The position numbers were made by a program, and so were the translations under genes. This document shows, in pieces, positions 8,441 to 16,449 of a DNA stretch of 64,000 nt. Numbering within the stretch: the first letter of the stretch is position 1; every line of letters begins with the position of its first letter. This DNA is from Actinomadura parmotrematis (lineage in GTDB: Bacteria; Actinomycetota; Actinomycetes; Streptosporangiales; Streptosporangiaceae): the NCBI RefSeq assembly GCF_019458805.1, contig NZ_JAIBOA010000032.1, forward strand, positions 16,854 to 80,853, given 5' to 3'. Under the pieces are notes generated by a model. That model was not told where the DNA came from and searched no databases. It saw nothing but the letters and a program-made list of their open reading frames with translations.

Positions 8441-9496
8441 TCACCAGGCCGCGTCGGAGAGGTCGGCGGCGGGGACCGCGGCGGGCGCCCCGGGGACGTA
8501 GAGGCGGCCGTCGGCGGCGCTCACCAGCAGGTGCCCGTTCGCGCGGCCGGCGTCCAGGCGGGTGAGGCCGCCCTCCAGGGGCCTGCTCCACACGTCCTTG
8601 GTGGGCTTGCCGGTGGACACCGAGTAGGCGCGGACGGTCGCGGCGGACGCCGCGGGCACGCCCGCGAAGACGGTCGCGCCGTCGGGGCTGAGGACGGCGG
8701 GGCCGCCCTCGGGCAGCCTCAGCACGACCTTACTGGCCTTCAGGCTGCCGGCGGCGGCGCCGAGGGTGTCCAGGGTCCGCACCTGGGCGGCCTTGCCGGC
8801 GCCGGGCGTCCACACGAACGACAGGGTCGGGCCCGCCCACGACAGGCTGGTGATCCGCCCGGCGCCCCGGGCCGTCCACGCCTTGGTGCCGCCCGCCTTC
8901 GGGTCCAGCACCGCCAGGCGGGCGCCGCCGGACGCGGGGACGGCGTAGGCGATGCGGCCGTCGCCGCGGTTCACCGCCATGTCGGCGCCGGGGCGGGCGG
9001 CCGCGCTGATCGCGACGCCGGGGATCGGGGCGAGGGACGTCGGGCGGCCCTTGCCGTCCAGCCGCAGGCGCTGGAAGGCGACCTTGCCGGCGGACGCGGC
9101 GGCCACCACGTAGCTGCCGTCGCCGCCGCTCGCGATGCGCTGGAACCGCTGCCCGGGCGGGGCGGCCACCGGGACGCCGACGTCCTTGCCGGTGCCGATG
9201 TCGCGGACGACGAGCGCGGTGCCGGTGCGCCGGACGCCGACGACGTAGCGCGACTCGCCGCGCACCTTGCCGGCCGGGGCCTTCGCCGCGGCGACCTTCT
9301 CCGCGGCGACCTTGGCGCGGTGGTCGCGGTGCACGATCCGCTCGTGGTGGTGGACGAGGTCGAGCGCGCCGGACAGGCAGAGGCAGGCGCCCGCCGCGGC
9401 GCCGAGCGGCAGCAGGCCGCGCAGGCGGAAGAGGGGCGCGCGCCCCCGGGCCGGTCCCTCGGTGCTGCCGCCGTCCATGGGGTGTTCGCTCTCCAA
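8441..9496 (-). CDS. Membrane-anchored beta-propeller-like protein
   Basis: A 351-residue protein with a Pro/Arg-rich N-terminus, one TM segment (about 29-50), a charged Ala/Lys stretch (about 58-80), and a long domain made of repeating short beta-type units (GGDGSYVVAAA, DGRIAYAVPA, SPDGATVFAGVP, DGRLYVPG), as in TolB/WD40-like propellers. It should be anchored with the propeller outside. The second Met (MDGGSTEG, 9478) is an equally possible start. No catalytic residues are recognisable. It is 44 bp from the RicT-like gene on the same strand. I know no function; binding or scaffolding is the usual role of such propellers. Confidence 0.65.
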   Translation of the reverse strand: MESEHPMDGGSTEGPARGRAPLFRLRGLLPLGAAAGACLCLSGALDLVHHHERIVHRDHRAKVAAEKVAAAKAPAGKVRGESRYVVGVRRTGTALVVRDIGTGKDVGVPVAAPPGQRFQRIASGGDGSYVVAAASAGKVAFQRLRLDGKGRPTSLAPIPGVAISAAARPGADMAVNRGDGRIAYAVPASGGARLAVLDPKAGGTKAWTARGAGRITSLSWAGPTLSFVWTPGAGKAAQVRTLDTLGAAAGSLKASKVVLRLPEGGPAVLSPDGATVFAGVPAASAATVRAYSVSTGKPTKDVWSRPLEGGLTRLDAGRANGHLLVSAADGRLYVPGAPAAVPAADLSDAAW

Positions 9497-9567
9497 CCTC
9501 TCGCGGTGCGTGGCCCGTCGTTTCTATCTCATCCCGGGCGGGACAAACACCCATGTTGGCGCATTTA

Positions 9568-10371
9568 TCACCCTGAAAGGTTCCTGACCGCCTCGTCCAC
9601 CCGGCCCGCGTAGGCCGCTCCGTACAGGACCGTGTGGACGAGCAGCGGGTGCAGCAGGTGCAGCGGCGTCCGCTCGCGCCAACCGGCGGCGGGCGGGGCG
9701 GTTTCGGCGTAGGCGGCGAGGACAGTGGCCAGGTGCGGGAGGCCGAACAGGCCGAGCATCGCGAGGTCGGTCTCGCGGTGGCCGCCGTGCGCGGCGGGGT
9801 CGATGAGGACGGCGCCGCCCGTGGTCCACATCACGTTCCCGGACCACAGGTCGCCGTGGATGCGGGCCGGTCCCTCCTCGGGCCCGGCGAGGTCGCCGAT
9901 CCGCTCCAGGACGCGCTCGACGCGGCGGGTGAGGCCGGGGCCGAGCGTCCCGGCGGCCCGGCGCAGGTAGGGCGCGAGGCGGCGCTCGGCGTACCAGCGC
10001 GACCAGGGGCCGCCGTCCGGGGTGTTGTCGAGGTCGAGATCGGCGATCTTGCCCGGCCAGGGGGCGCCGTAGCGATCGGGGCGGGCCAGGTGGAGGAGGG
10101 CGAGGTCGCGTCCGAAGCGCTCGGCGGCCTCCCGCGTCGGGGCTGTCTCCTCCAGCCAGGGCAGGACGAGGTGGTCGCCGGCGACCTCCAGGACGTCCGC
10201 GACGGGCGCCCGCGGACCGGCCTCCTTCAGCCAGCGCAGGCCGGCCGCCTCCGCCGCGAAGACGTCGCCGGCGCCGCGGGCGCGCTTGACGAACACCTGG
10301 CGGCCGTCGCCGGTCACCGCCTGATGCAGCGTCCAGGAGTGGCTGGAGCCGAGGTCGCGGACATCACGCAC
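9568..10371 (-). CDS. Fructosamine kinase family protein
   Basis: A 267-residue member of the fructosamine-3-kinase/aminoglycoside phosphotransferase-like fold. Seen: the ATP-site Lys in VFVKRA (Lys29), the catalytic loop HGDLWSGN (172-179), which is the diagnostic fructosamine-kinase form of the phosphotransferase motif, and the Mg-binding IDPAAHGGHRETDLAM (190-205). The family phosphorylates ketosamines on glycated proteins or free amino acids, leading to deglycation; the bacterial substrate here is not known. It overlaps the upstream tyrosine phosphatase gene by 8 bp, a pairing common in actinobacteria that suggests coordinated kinase/phosphatase action on ketosamine phosphate, as in other organisms. 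Confidence in the family is high, in the reaction moderate. Confidence 0.88.
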   Translation of the reverse strand: MRDVRDLGSSHSWTLHQAVTGDGRQVFVKRARGAGDVFAAEAAGLRWLKEAGPRAPVADVLEVAGDHLVLPWLEETAPTREAAERFGRDLALLHLARPDRYGAPWPGKIADLDLDNTPDGGPWSRWYAERRLAPYLRRAAGTLGPGLTRRVERVLERIGDLAGPEEGPARIHGDLWSGNVMWTTGGAVLIDPAAHGGHRETDLAMLGLFGLPHLATVLAAYAETAPPAAGWRERTPLHLLHPLLVHTVLYGAAYAGRVDEAVRNLSG

Positions 10372-10855
10372 GCCCGTCCCGCTCCTTCAGGCCGGCGCGG
10401 ATCGCGTCCAGCAGGCCGGGCATCGCGGCCTCGACAAGAGTCAGAACGTCGTCGAAACCGGCGTCGTCGCCGTAGTAGGGGTCGGGGACGTCCAGGTCGC
10501 CGGCCGCGTCCGGGTCGTACTCGCGCAGCAGGTGGATCTTCGCGGCGGCGTCGCGGTCCGGCGCGAGGGCGTGCAGCTCGGCGCGGTGCCCGGCGTCCAG
10601 CGCGACGATCAGGTCGTAGCGGTCGAACCAGCCGTCCCCGAACTGCCGGGCGGTGTGCGCCGACGCGTACCCGGCGCGGCGGAGCGCGGCGACGGTGCGC
10701 GGGTCGGCGCCGTCGCCCGCGTGCCAGCCGCCGGTGCCGGAGCTGTCCACCTCGACGTCCAGGCCCTCCTCCTCGGCGTGGCGGCGGAGGACGGCCTCGG
10801 CCATGGGCGAGCGGCAGATGTTGCCGGTGCAGACGAAGGTGACGCGGTAGCTCAT
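10364..10855 (-). CDS. Low-molecular-weight protein tyrosine phosphatase
   Basis: A 163-residue LMW-PTP. The P-loop is Cys9-T-G-N-I-C-Arg15-S, and the general acid Asp125 lies in VPDPYYG (123-129). The complete motif set predicts an active phosphatase for phosphotyrosine or small phosphoesters in the cytoplasm. Start: ATG at 10855 with GGGAGGC five bases upstream; the frame extends further up without coding character. It overlaps the fructosamine-kinase gene by 8 bp. In some bacteria fused or paired LMW-PTP enzymes dephosphorylate ribulosamine or fructosamine phosphates, which would fit this neighbour, but that is inference. The 205 bp between this gene and 11061 hold the divergent promoters; no gene is seen there. 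Confidence 0.9.
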   Translation of the reverse strand: MSYRVTFVCTGNICRSPMAEAVLRRHAEEEGLDVEVDSSGTGGWHAGDGADPRTVAALRRAGYASAHTARQFGDGWFDRYDLIVALDAGHRAELHALAPDRDAAAKIHLLREYDPDAAGDLDVPDPYYGDDAGFDDVLTLVEAAMPGLLDAIRAGLKERDGRA

Positions 10856-11060
10856 GCCTCCCATCGTGCCCGCCGATACCGGTGGCCCGGCGGGCGGGCG
10901 GCGCGCCGCGCCGCCCACGTCCACGCGGGGACGGCCCGGGACGTCCGGGTCGCCTCCCTGCTCCCCGGCGACCTCGGCCTGCCGTCGCCGCTGCCCTACC
11001 TGCCCGCTCCGGCCGCCGGTCCGTGACGGGCGGGCGGCCGGCACGGCACACTGATCATCC

Positions 11061-11462
11061 ATGGATGCGCTCCTGAGCGAGGACTGGCTCAAGCAGACCG
11101 TCGACCTGCTGGTGCGGCTCGTCGAGCTGGCCGGCGCCGTCGTGATCTTCGTGGGGGCGGCGGTGGCGTTCGCCCGCTTCCTCGTCACGGCGGTGCGGAC
11201 CCGCGACGCCGAGCGCTTCGTCCCGGTGCGCCTGAACCTCGGCCGCTTCCTCGCCCTCGGCCTGGAGTTCCAGCTCGCCTCCGACATCCTGCGCACGGCG
11301 ATCGCGCCGACGCTGCGCGAGATCGGCGAGCTGGCCGCGATCGCCGCCATCCGGACGGCGCTGAACTACTTCCTCGGCCGCGAGATCAAGGAGGAGCGCA
11401 GCGAGCTCGCCAAGGCCGCCGCAGCGGCCTCCGGGGCGACCTCGGCGGCTCCCCCGGAATGA
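11061..11462 (+). CDS. DUF1622 membrane protein
   Basis: A 133-residue protein of the DUF1622 family. Two or three TM helices (about 15-40, 58-75 and 90-108) are broken by a conserved basic stretch with FARFLVTAVRTRD. Near the C-terminus is the family hallmark AIAAIRTALNYFLGREI, followed by an Ala-rich tail. Members are small bacterial membrane proteins of unknown function. Its stop overlaps the next gene's start (ATGA at 11459-11462), so the two are coupled. Confidence 0.8.
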   Translation: MDALLSEDWLKQTVDLLVRLVELAGAVVIFVGAAVAFARFLVTAVRTRDAERFVPVRLNLGRFLALGLEFQLASDILRTAIAPTLREIGELAAIAAIRTALNYFLGREIKEERSELAKAAAAASGATSAAPPE

Positions 11463-11704
11463 CCGCGCTGCTGCAGCTCGCCGCGCTCTGCTGCGTCGTC
11501 GCGGGCCTGGTCGCGGGCGGCGCCGTCGGGCTCGCCACCCGCAGCCTGCGGGCGGGGCTGCCGGTCGCCCTGGACTTCTGGCTGGCCGCCGGGCTGCTGC
11601 GCCTCGGCGCCGACCCCGGCTGGACGTCCCTGCTCGCCACCGCCGCGATCGTCGCCGTCCGCCGCCTCGTCACCTGGTCCCTCGGCACCGCCCGCACCCG
11701 CTGA
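11459..11704 (+). CDS. Small two-helix membrane protein
   Basis: An 81-residue, strongly hydrophobic protein with two or three TM helices (about 3-25, 35-50 and 55-72) and a basic C-terminus. It is translationally coupled to the DUF1622 gene by a 4-bp overlap and probably forms a complex with its product. Small membrane proteins next to DUF1622 are common in actinobacteria. No motif allows a function to be assigned. Confidence 0.7.
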   Translation: MTALLQLAALCCVVAGLVAGGAVGLATRSLRAGLPVALDFWLAAGLLRLGADPGWTSLLATAAIVAVRRLVTWSLGTARTR

Positions 11705-11710
11705 CGGAAC

Positions 11711-12238
11711 TCAGCGGTAGACGACCACCGACTCCACGCCGGGCCGGCCGAGCAGCGCCCGGGCGAGCCGCTGCGCGTCGTCCTGGGTGGCCACCCGCGC
11801 CCAGATGAGGTTGCTCCCCTTCTTCGGGGCGATCTCGTAATCGGCCTTGGCGTCGATGCTCCGCACGTACGCGAACGTCTGGAGTTCGTTCAGGAGCCGC
11901 TTCCGATCGTTCTCCGTGGCGGGGGAACGGCGGCAGCGGGGAACGGTGGACTTTCTCCCGCAGAGGACGATGCTGACCCTGACCTCGGCGGCCGGGGTCG
12001 CCGACGGGGTCGGCGAGGAGCCGCCCGCGGCAGGCCGGGCGTCGTGGCCGGCGGGGCCGAGCAGCGTACCGCCGGCGATCACGGCGGCGGCCGCGGCGGC
12101 GGAGAGCAGGGCGACGGGGGCCTTCCAGCGGCGGCGCGCCCCGCCGGGGGTCAGGGTCGGGTCCGCGACGTCGGCGGGGCCGATCGTGTCGCCGGCGGCG
12201 CGGAGGGCGTCGGCGAGCCGGGCTTCGGTGCTGTTCAC
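11711..12238 (-). CDS. Membrane protein with FtsX-like ectodomain, sigma-factor partner
   Basis: A 175-residue single-pass protein with a short cytoplasmic N-terminus (1-39), one TM helix (about 40-61), a Pro/Ala/Ser linker, and an extracellular domain (about 85-175) with the pattern of the FtsX extracellular domain, including NELQTFAYVRSIDAKADYE and a closing GRPGVESVVVYR. Two Cys (in VLCGRK and PRCRRS) could form a disulfide. It begins at a GTG that overlaps the stop of the sigma factor gene (GTGA, 12235-12238). The position fits an anti-sigma or sigma-regulating membrane protein, but no classical zinc-binding anti-sigma motif is present. How an FtsX-type domain would control the sigma factor is unknown. 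Confidence 0.75.
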   Translation of the reverse strand: MNSTEARLADALRAAGDTIGPADVADPTLTPGGARRRWKAPVALLSAAAAAAVIAGGTLLGPAGHDARPAAGGSSPTPSATPAAEVRVSIVLCGRKSTVPRCRRSPATENDRKRLLNELQTFAYVRSIDAKADYEIAPKKGSNLIWARVATQDDAQRLARALLGRPGVESVVVYR

Positions 12239-12756
12239 TGGTCGTCTCCGAGCAGGCGGCCGAGCGCGGCGAGCGCCCGGGAGGTGGTCGACTTGACGGT
12301 GCCGCGGCTGACGCCCATCGCGGCGGCGATCTCCTGCTCCGACAGCCCGGAGAAGTAGCGCAGCACGAGCGCCTCGCGCTGCCGGGCCGGCAGCCGGGCC
12401 AGGGCGGCCAGCACCTCCCGGCGCTCCTCCCCGACGAGCGCGGCGGTTTCGGCCGACCACACCGCGGGCTGGTGCGTCACGCGCAGCGGGCGCCGCCGTG
12501 CGCGGAGCGCGTTGCGGCAGCCGTTCAGGACCGCCGAGCGCACGTAGTTCAGGGCCCTCTCGCGGTCCTCGATGTGCCCCCATCTCCGGTAGAGGCCCGT
12601 GAACGCGTCCTGCACGACGTCCTCGGCGGTCTGCCGGTCCCCCACCATGACGAACGCCAGGCGCGTGAGGCCGAGCGCGTGCCCGCGGTAGAGGTCGGTG
12701 ACGGCCGGGGCCGCGTCGTCGCGGGCGCGCGCCATCGTCAACACTTCACCATCCAT
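12235..12756 (-). CDS. SigE-family ECF RNA polymerase sigma factor
   Basis: A 173-residue ECF sigma factor of the actinobacterial SigE family. Region 2 covers about residues 20-85 (LTRLAFVMVGDRQTAEDVVQ, then the -10 recognition helix through RALNYVRSAVLNGCRN). Region 4 covers about 112-165 with the HTH SEQEIAAAMGVSRGTVKSTT. The start at 12756 gives MDGEVLTMARARDD; the internal Met at 12735 is an alternative. It is coupled by a 4-bp overlap to the FtsX-like membrane protein, its likely regulator. It directs RNA polymerase to stress or envelope promoters; targets are not visible. Its promoter must lie in the 105 bp shared with the divergent kinase gene. Confidence 0.88.
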   Translation of the reverse strand: MDGEVLTMARARDDAAPAVTDLYRGHALGLTRLAFVMVGDRQTAEDVVQDAFTGLYRRWGHIEDRERALNYVRSAVLNGCRNALRARRRPLRVTHQPAVWSAETAALVGEERREVLAALARLPARQREALVLRYFSGLSEQEIAAAMGVSRGTVKSTTSRALAALGRLLGDDQ

Positions 12757-12841
12757 GCCCCAGAGACACCGTGCGGCCGTCCGGGTTGCCCGATCCGCCG
12801 GACTTTAGCGGGCCGCCCGGCGGCCCGCCGGTCACCCACCG

Positions 12842-12847
12842 TAGGAT
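12842..12847 (+). promoter_or_regulatory. -10 box candidate for the histidine kinase gene
   Basis: TAGGAT at 12842-12847 is a good actinobacterial -10 hexamer and stands only 14 bp before the GTG start at 12862. Transcription would begin about 7 bases before the codon, or at it, so the message would be leaderless or nearly so. That agrees with the lack of a Shine-Dalgarno sequence. Confidence 0.4.
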
Positions 12848-12861
12848 GATCATTACTTAAG

Positions 12862-14337
12862 GTGCGTCGAGCGTGGTGGGACGAGGTGGACAGACCGGTC
12901 CGGTACCTGTGTACGTGCTTGTTCGGCTCGGTGCGCTGCCGCGTCACCGTGCTCACCGTCGCCGCCGCCGCGGCCGTGCTCGGCCTCGGCCTCGCGCTGA
13001 CGGTCACGGTGCTGGACCGGGCCGCCGACGACCGCGCCTGGGACAAGGTCCGCCGCACCGCCGAGCGCGTCGTCGCCGACATCCACGGCGCCCCGCTGCC
13101 CGCCCCGCCGCCGCTGCCCGGCCCGCGCGGCACCCGGGAGCCCGTCCCGGCGCCGCCCGAACCGGCCGAGCCGCGCCGCGGCGAGGCCGACCTCATCCAG
13201 GTCATCGGCGGGAACGGCGCCGTGCTCGCCGCCAGCGCGCGCCTCCAGGGCTGCCCCGCGCTGCTCGGCCCGGACGTGACCGAGGAGGGCAACGCGCTGG
13301 TCGTCACGGAGATCCACCGGTCCTTCCTGCGGTACCGCGCCGTCGTCATCGGCACGCACGCGCACGGCACCCTCTTCGGCGACCGGGTGATGGTGTTCGC
13401 CGCCGAGGAGCGCCCGCCGCAGCTCGACGGCTGGGCCGACCGGCTGACGGTCCTCGCCCTGCTCGCCTGCCTGCTCGCGCTGACCGGCCTCTGGACGTGG
13501 CGGGTCACCGGGACGACGCTGGAGCCGGTCGAGGAGATCCGCGCCCGCCTCGCCCACATCACCGGCACGAGCGACCTCGCCGAGCGCGTCCCCTGCGACG
13601 GCGGCGGCGCCCGCGAGTTCGCCGGGCTGACCGCGACCGTCAACGACACCCTCGCGCGCCTCCAGGCCGCGACCGACCGCGAGCGGCGGTTCGTCTCCGA
13701 CGCCTCGCACGACCTGCGCAACCCCATCGCCGGGCTGCTCGCCTGCCTGGAGAACGCGGTGGAGGAGCCCGACCCCGACGTGCTGCGCGCCGGCGTGCGG
13801 ACCGCGATCGGCGACGTGGAGCGGCTCGACGAGATCGTGAACGACCTGCTGGTGCTGTCCCGGCTGGACGCCTGCGCCCCCGTCCCCGAGGAGCGCCTCG
13901 ACCTCGCCGCGCTCGCCGCCCGCGAGCTGGAGCGCCGCCCCGCCGGCCGCGTCCCGATCGAGGCGCGCCTGACTCCCGGCGCCCTCGTCACGGCGAGCCC
14001 GCTCCGTCTCGCGCGGCTGCTGAACAACCTGCTCGGCAACGCCGAACGGCACGCCGCGTCGCGCGTCGTCCTCACCGTCCGCGCGGACGGGGACGGCGTC
14101 GTCGCCGAGGTCGCCGACGACGGCGCGGGCATCGCGCCGGACGCCCGCGAGCGCGTCTTCGAGCGGTTCGCCCGGCTCCCCGAGTCCCGCGACCGCGACC
14201 CGGGCGGCACGGGCCTCGGCCTGCCCATCGCCCGCCAGATCGCCGAAACCTACGGCGGCACCCTCACCCTCATCGGCGGCACCGCCGACCTGCCGGGCGC
14301 GCACTTCGTCCTCCGCCTGCCGTCCGCGCCGTCCTGA
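12862..14337 (+). CDS. Sensor histidine kinase (orphan)
   Basis: A 491-residue membrane sensor kinase. TM1 is at about 29-50, an extracellular sensor domain at about 52-190 (with a Pro-rich stretch, 77-105), TM2 at about 193-213, then HAMP (about 214-270). The HisKA H-box is SDASHDLRNP with phospho-acceptor His283. The HATPase_c domain has the N-box LLNNLLGNAERHA, G1 VADDGAGIA, F-box ERFARL and G2 GGTGLGLPIA. All ATP-site boxes are intact. The usual partner response regulator is absent: the neighbours are a sigma factor (divergent) and a phosphoesterase (convergent). The GTG start has no clear ribosome binding site. The signal and target are unknown. Confidence 0.88.
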   Translation: MRRAWWDEVDRPVRYLCTCLFGSVRCRVTVLTVAAAAAVLGLGLALTVTVLDRAADDRAWDKVRRTAERVVADIHGAPLPAPPPLPGPRGTREPVPAPPEPAEPRRGEADLIQVIGGNGAVLAASARLQGCPALLGPDVTEEGNALVVTEIHRSFLRYRAVVIGTHAHGTLFGDRVMVFAAEERPPQLDGWADRLTVLALLACLLALTGLWTWRVTGTTLEPVEEIRARLAHITGTSDLAERVPCDGGGAREFAGLTATVNDTLARLQAATDRERRFVSDASHDLRNPIAGLLACLENAVEEPDPDVLRAGVRTAIGDVERLDEIVNDLLVLSRLDACAPVPEERLDLAALAARELERRPAGRVPIEARLTPGALVTASPLRLARLLNNLLGNAERHAASRVVLTVRADGDGVVAEVADDGAGIAPDARERVFERFARLPESRDRDPGGTGLGLPIARQIAETYGGTLTLIGGTADLPGAHFVLRLPSAPS

Positions 14338-14351
14338 CGCGCGCCCCCGGC

Positions 14352-15143
14352 TCAGTCCACGAACACGCGCGCCTCGGCGTATTCCACGATCCCCGCCGGT
14401 TCGGGCGGTTCCAGCAGCATGGCGGCGATGCGCTCCGCGGCCGGATCGCCCGACGCGCGGGCCCGGTCGATGGCCTCCGCGACGTCGTAGCGGGACGCCC
14501 GCAGCTCGACGTCCGGGCCGAGCAGCGCCCAGTGGGCCGTGCCTGGCTCCCCGTCGTGGAACGGCAGGCCGACGCTGCCGGGGCCCACGCTGCGTCGCCC
14601 GGCGACCCGCCGGTCGAACTGAAGGTGCGTGTGCCCGGTCACCAGGACGCGCGCGGAACCGGCGAGCTCCGCAAAGCGCTCCGCGGGCGTCCCGGGAGTC
14701 ACCGCCTCGTGGTCGCTGCGCGGCGAGCCGTGGCAGAAGCGCACCGGCCCGAGCCCCGCCACGTCCACGACGACGCTGAACGGCAGGCTCTCCAGGAACG
14801 CCGCCGCGCGCGGCGAGTGCAGGCCCGGCAGCCAGCCCTCCCGGGCGGTCGCGACGGGACGGCCGCCCGCGCGGATCTCGGTGACGCAGCGGTCGGCGTT
14901 GCCGCGCACGCAGAGCGCCCGCCCGCCGAGCCCGGCGATCAGCTCGTGGGCGCGTTCGGGCTCGGGCCCCCACGTCAGGTCGCCGCAGAGCACGACGAGG
15001 TCGGCCGACCGCACGTCCGGCTCGGCGAGGACCGCCTCGAACGCGGGCACGTTGGCGTGCACGTCCGCCAGCACCGCCACCCGTCCCACCGGGCCGTGGA
15101 CGGCCGGCTCGCCCTCCCAGGGCGCGGGCCCGAACAGCCTCAT
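14352..15143 (-). CDS. Metallophosphoesterase (YfcE/MJ0936-like)
   Basis: A 263-residue calcineurin-like phosphoesterase. The metal-binding motifs appear in order: DVHAN (27-31), GD (54-55), GNAD (81-84), a His in CHGSPRSDHE, and GHTH followed by LQF. The GNAD form and length match the small bacterial MJ0936/YfcE-type phosphodiesterases with two catalytic metals. The substrate cannot be predicted. It starts about 75 bp from the divergent phosphate permease gene. The last 30 residues (after VAEAIDRARA) form an acidic helical tail. Confidence 0.85.
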   Translation of the reverse strand: MRLFGPAPWEGEPAVHGPVGRVAVLADVHANVPAFEAVLAEPDVRSADLVVLCGDLTWGPEPERAHELIAGLGGRALCVRGNADRCVTEIRAGGRPVATAREGWLPGLHSPRAAAFLESLPFSVVVDVAGLGPVRFCHGSPRSDHEAVTPGTPAERFAELAGSARVLVTGHTHLQFDRRVAGRRSVGPGSVGLPFHDGEPGTAHWALLGPDVELRASRYDVAEAIDRARASGDPAAERIAAMLLEPPEPAGIVEYAEARVFVD

Positions 15144-15219
15144 GATCGCCTCCCGCCTGTTCCGCCATTGTTCACCTCCGGGCGCGCGAGGGCACGGGAC
15201 GGACGGGCATCAGCCGGAC

Positions 15220-16449
15220 ATGGACGTGACCACGCTCGGCCTCGTCGGGCTCATCGCACTGGCCCTGCTGTTCGACTACACCAACGGATTCCACGACTCG
15301 GCCAACTCGGTGGCCACCGTCATCGCGACGCGGGTGCTGCGGCCCCGCTTCGCCGTCGCCTGGGCGGCGTTCTTCAACTTCGTCGCCTTCCTCATCTTCG
15401 GGACGGCGGTCGCGAACACCGTCGGCTCGACCGTGAAGACCGAGTTCTTCAGCCAGCCCGTGGTGTTCGCCGCCCTGCTCGGCGCGATCACCTGGAACTA
15501 CGGGTCCTGGCACCTCGGGCTGCCGACCAGCTCCTCGCACGCCCTCATCGGCGGCCTCGTCGGCGCGGGCCTCGCCGCCGGCGGCACCGAGGCGATCAAG
15601 GCGGCGAGCGTGCGGAAGGCGCTCGTCTTCATGGTCGTCTCGCCGATCGCCGGGATGCTCATCGGCGCCGTCCTCATGCTGGTCCTTCGGCTCGTCCTGC
15701 GCGGCCGCGACGTCGAGCGCACCGAGCGCGGGTTCCGGTGGGCGCAGCTCGCCTCGTCGGCGGCCGTCTCCCTCGGCCACGGCGGCAACGACGCGCAGAA
15801 GACGATGGGCGTCATCGCCGCGCTGCTCGTCGCGACCGGCCACCTCACCGAGCACGGGGGCAAGCTCGACGTGCCGTTCTGGGTGGCGGTGTGCGCGGCG
15901 ACCGCGATCGCCCTCGGCACCTACTCGGGCGGCTGGCGGATCGTGCGGACCATGGGCATGGACATCACCGCGCTCCGCCCCGTCAGCGGCTTCACCGCCG
16001 AGACCGCCGCGGCCGCCGCGCTGTTCGGCTCGACCGCCGCCGGCGCCCCCGTCTCCACCACCCACACCGTCTCCGGGGCGATCACCGGCGTCGGCACCGC
16101 CAACTCCGGCGCCACGGTCAGCTGGCGGATCTTCGGCCGGATGTCGATCGCGTGGATCCTCACCATCCCGGTCGCCGCGCTCATCGGCGCCCTCGCCTAC
16201 TGGGGCACCACGATGGGCCCGAACCCCGTCGGCGCCGTCGTCATGGGCGCCTACCTGCTCGTCCTCGCCGCCCTCGTCGCCGTGTCGCTGCGCACCTCGC
16301 CGAAGGCGGACGACGTGGCGCCCGCCACCGGCGAGGAGATCGCGTTCCCGCTGCGGCCCGGCGCCGGGTCGGTCATCGGGTCCGCCCCGGACCGCTCCCC
16401 CGAGCCGGAGCGGCCGCGCGCCAAGGTCACCGCCGGCCAGCCGTTGTGA
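15220..16449 (+). CDS. pit: Pit-family low-affinity phosphate permease
   Basis: A 409-residue inorganic phosphate transporter (PiT family). Both family signature repeats are present: DYTNGFHDSANSVAT near the N-terminus (19-33) and GHGGNDAQKTMGV in the second half. They are the inverted halves of the fold that carry phosphate and cations. About ten TM helices are visible, and the C-terminal tail is polar. I chose the ATG at 15220 because the helices start right after it. In many actinobacteria a PhoU-like DUF47 gene precedes pit; here a phosphoesterase is divergent instead. The 3' end overlaps the convergent holB gene by 23 bp. Confidence 0.9.
   Translation: MDVTTLGLVGLIALALLFDYTNGFHDSANSVATVIATRVLRPRFAVAWAAFFNFVAFLIFGTAVANTVGSTVKTEFFSQPVVFAALLGAITWNYGSWHLGLPTSSSHALIGGLVGAGLAAGGTEAIKAASVRKALVFMVVSPIAGMLIGAVLMLVLRLVLRGRDVERTERGFRWAQLASSAAVSLGHGGNDAQKTMGVIAALLVATGHLTEHGGKLDVPFWVAVCAATAIALGTYSGGWRIVRTMGMDITALRPVSGFTAETAAAAALFGSTAAGAPVSTTHTVSGAITGVGTANSGATVSWRIFGRMSIAWILTIPVAALIGALAYWGTTMGPNPVGAVVMGAYLLVLAALVAVSLRTSPKADDVAPATGEEIAFPLRPGAGSVIGSAPDRSPEPERPRAKVTAGQPL

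Noticed and set aside
10862..11054. Small forward frame ending PLPYLPAPAAGP
   Set aside because: No ribosome site and no family pattern; it lies in the divergent promoter gap of the phosphatase and DUF1622 genes.
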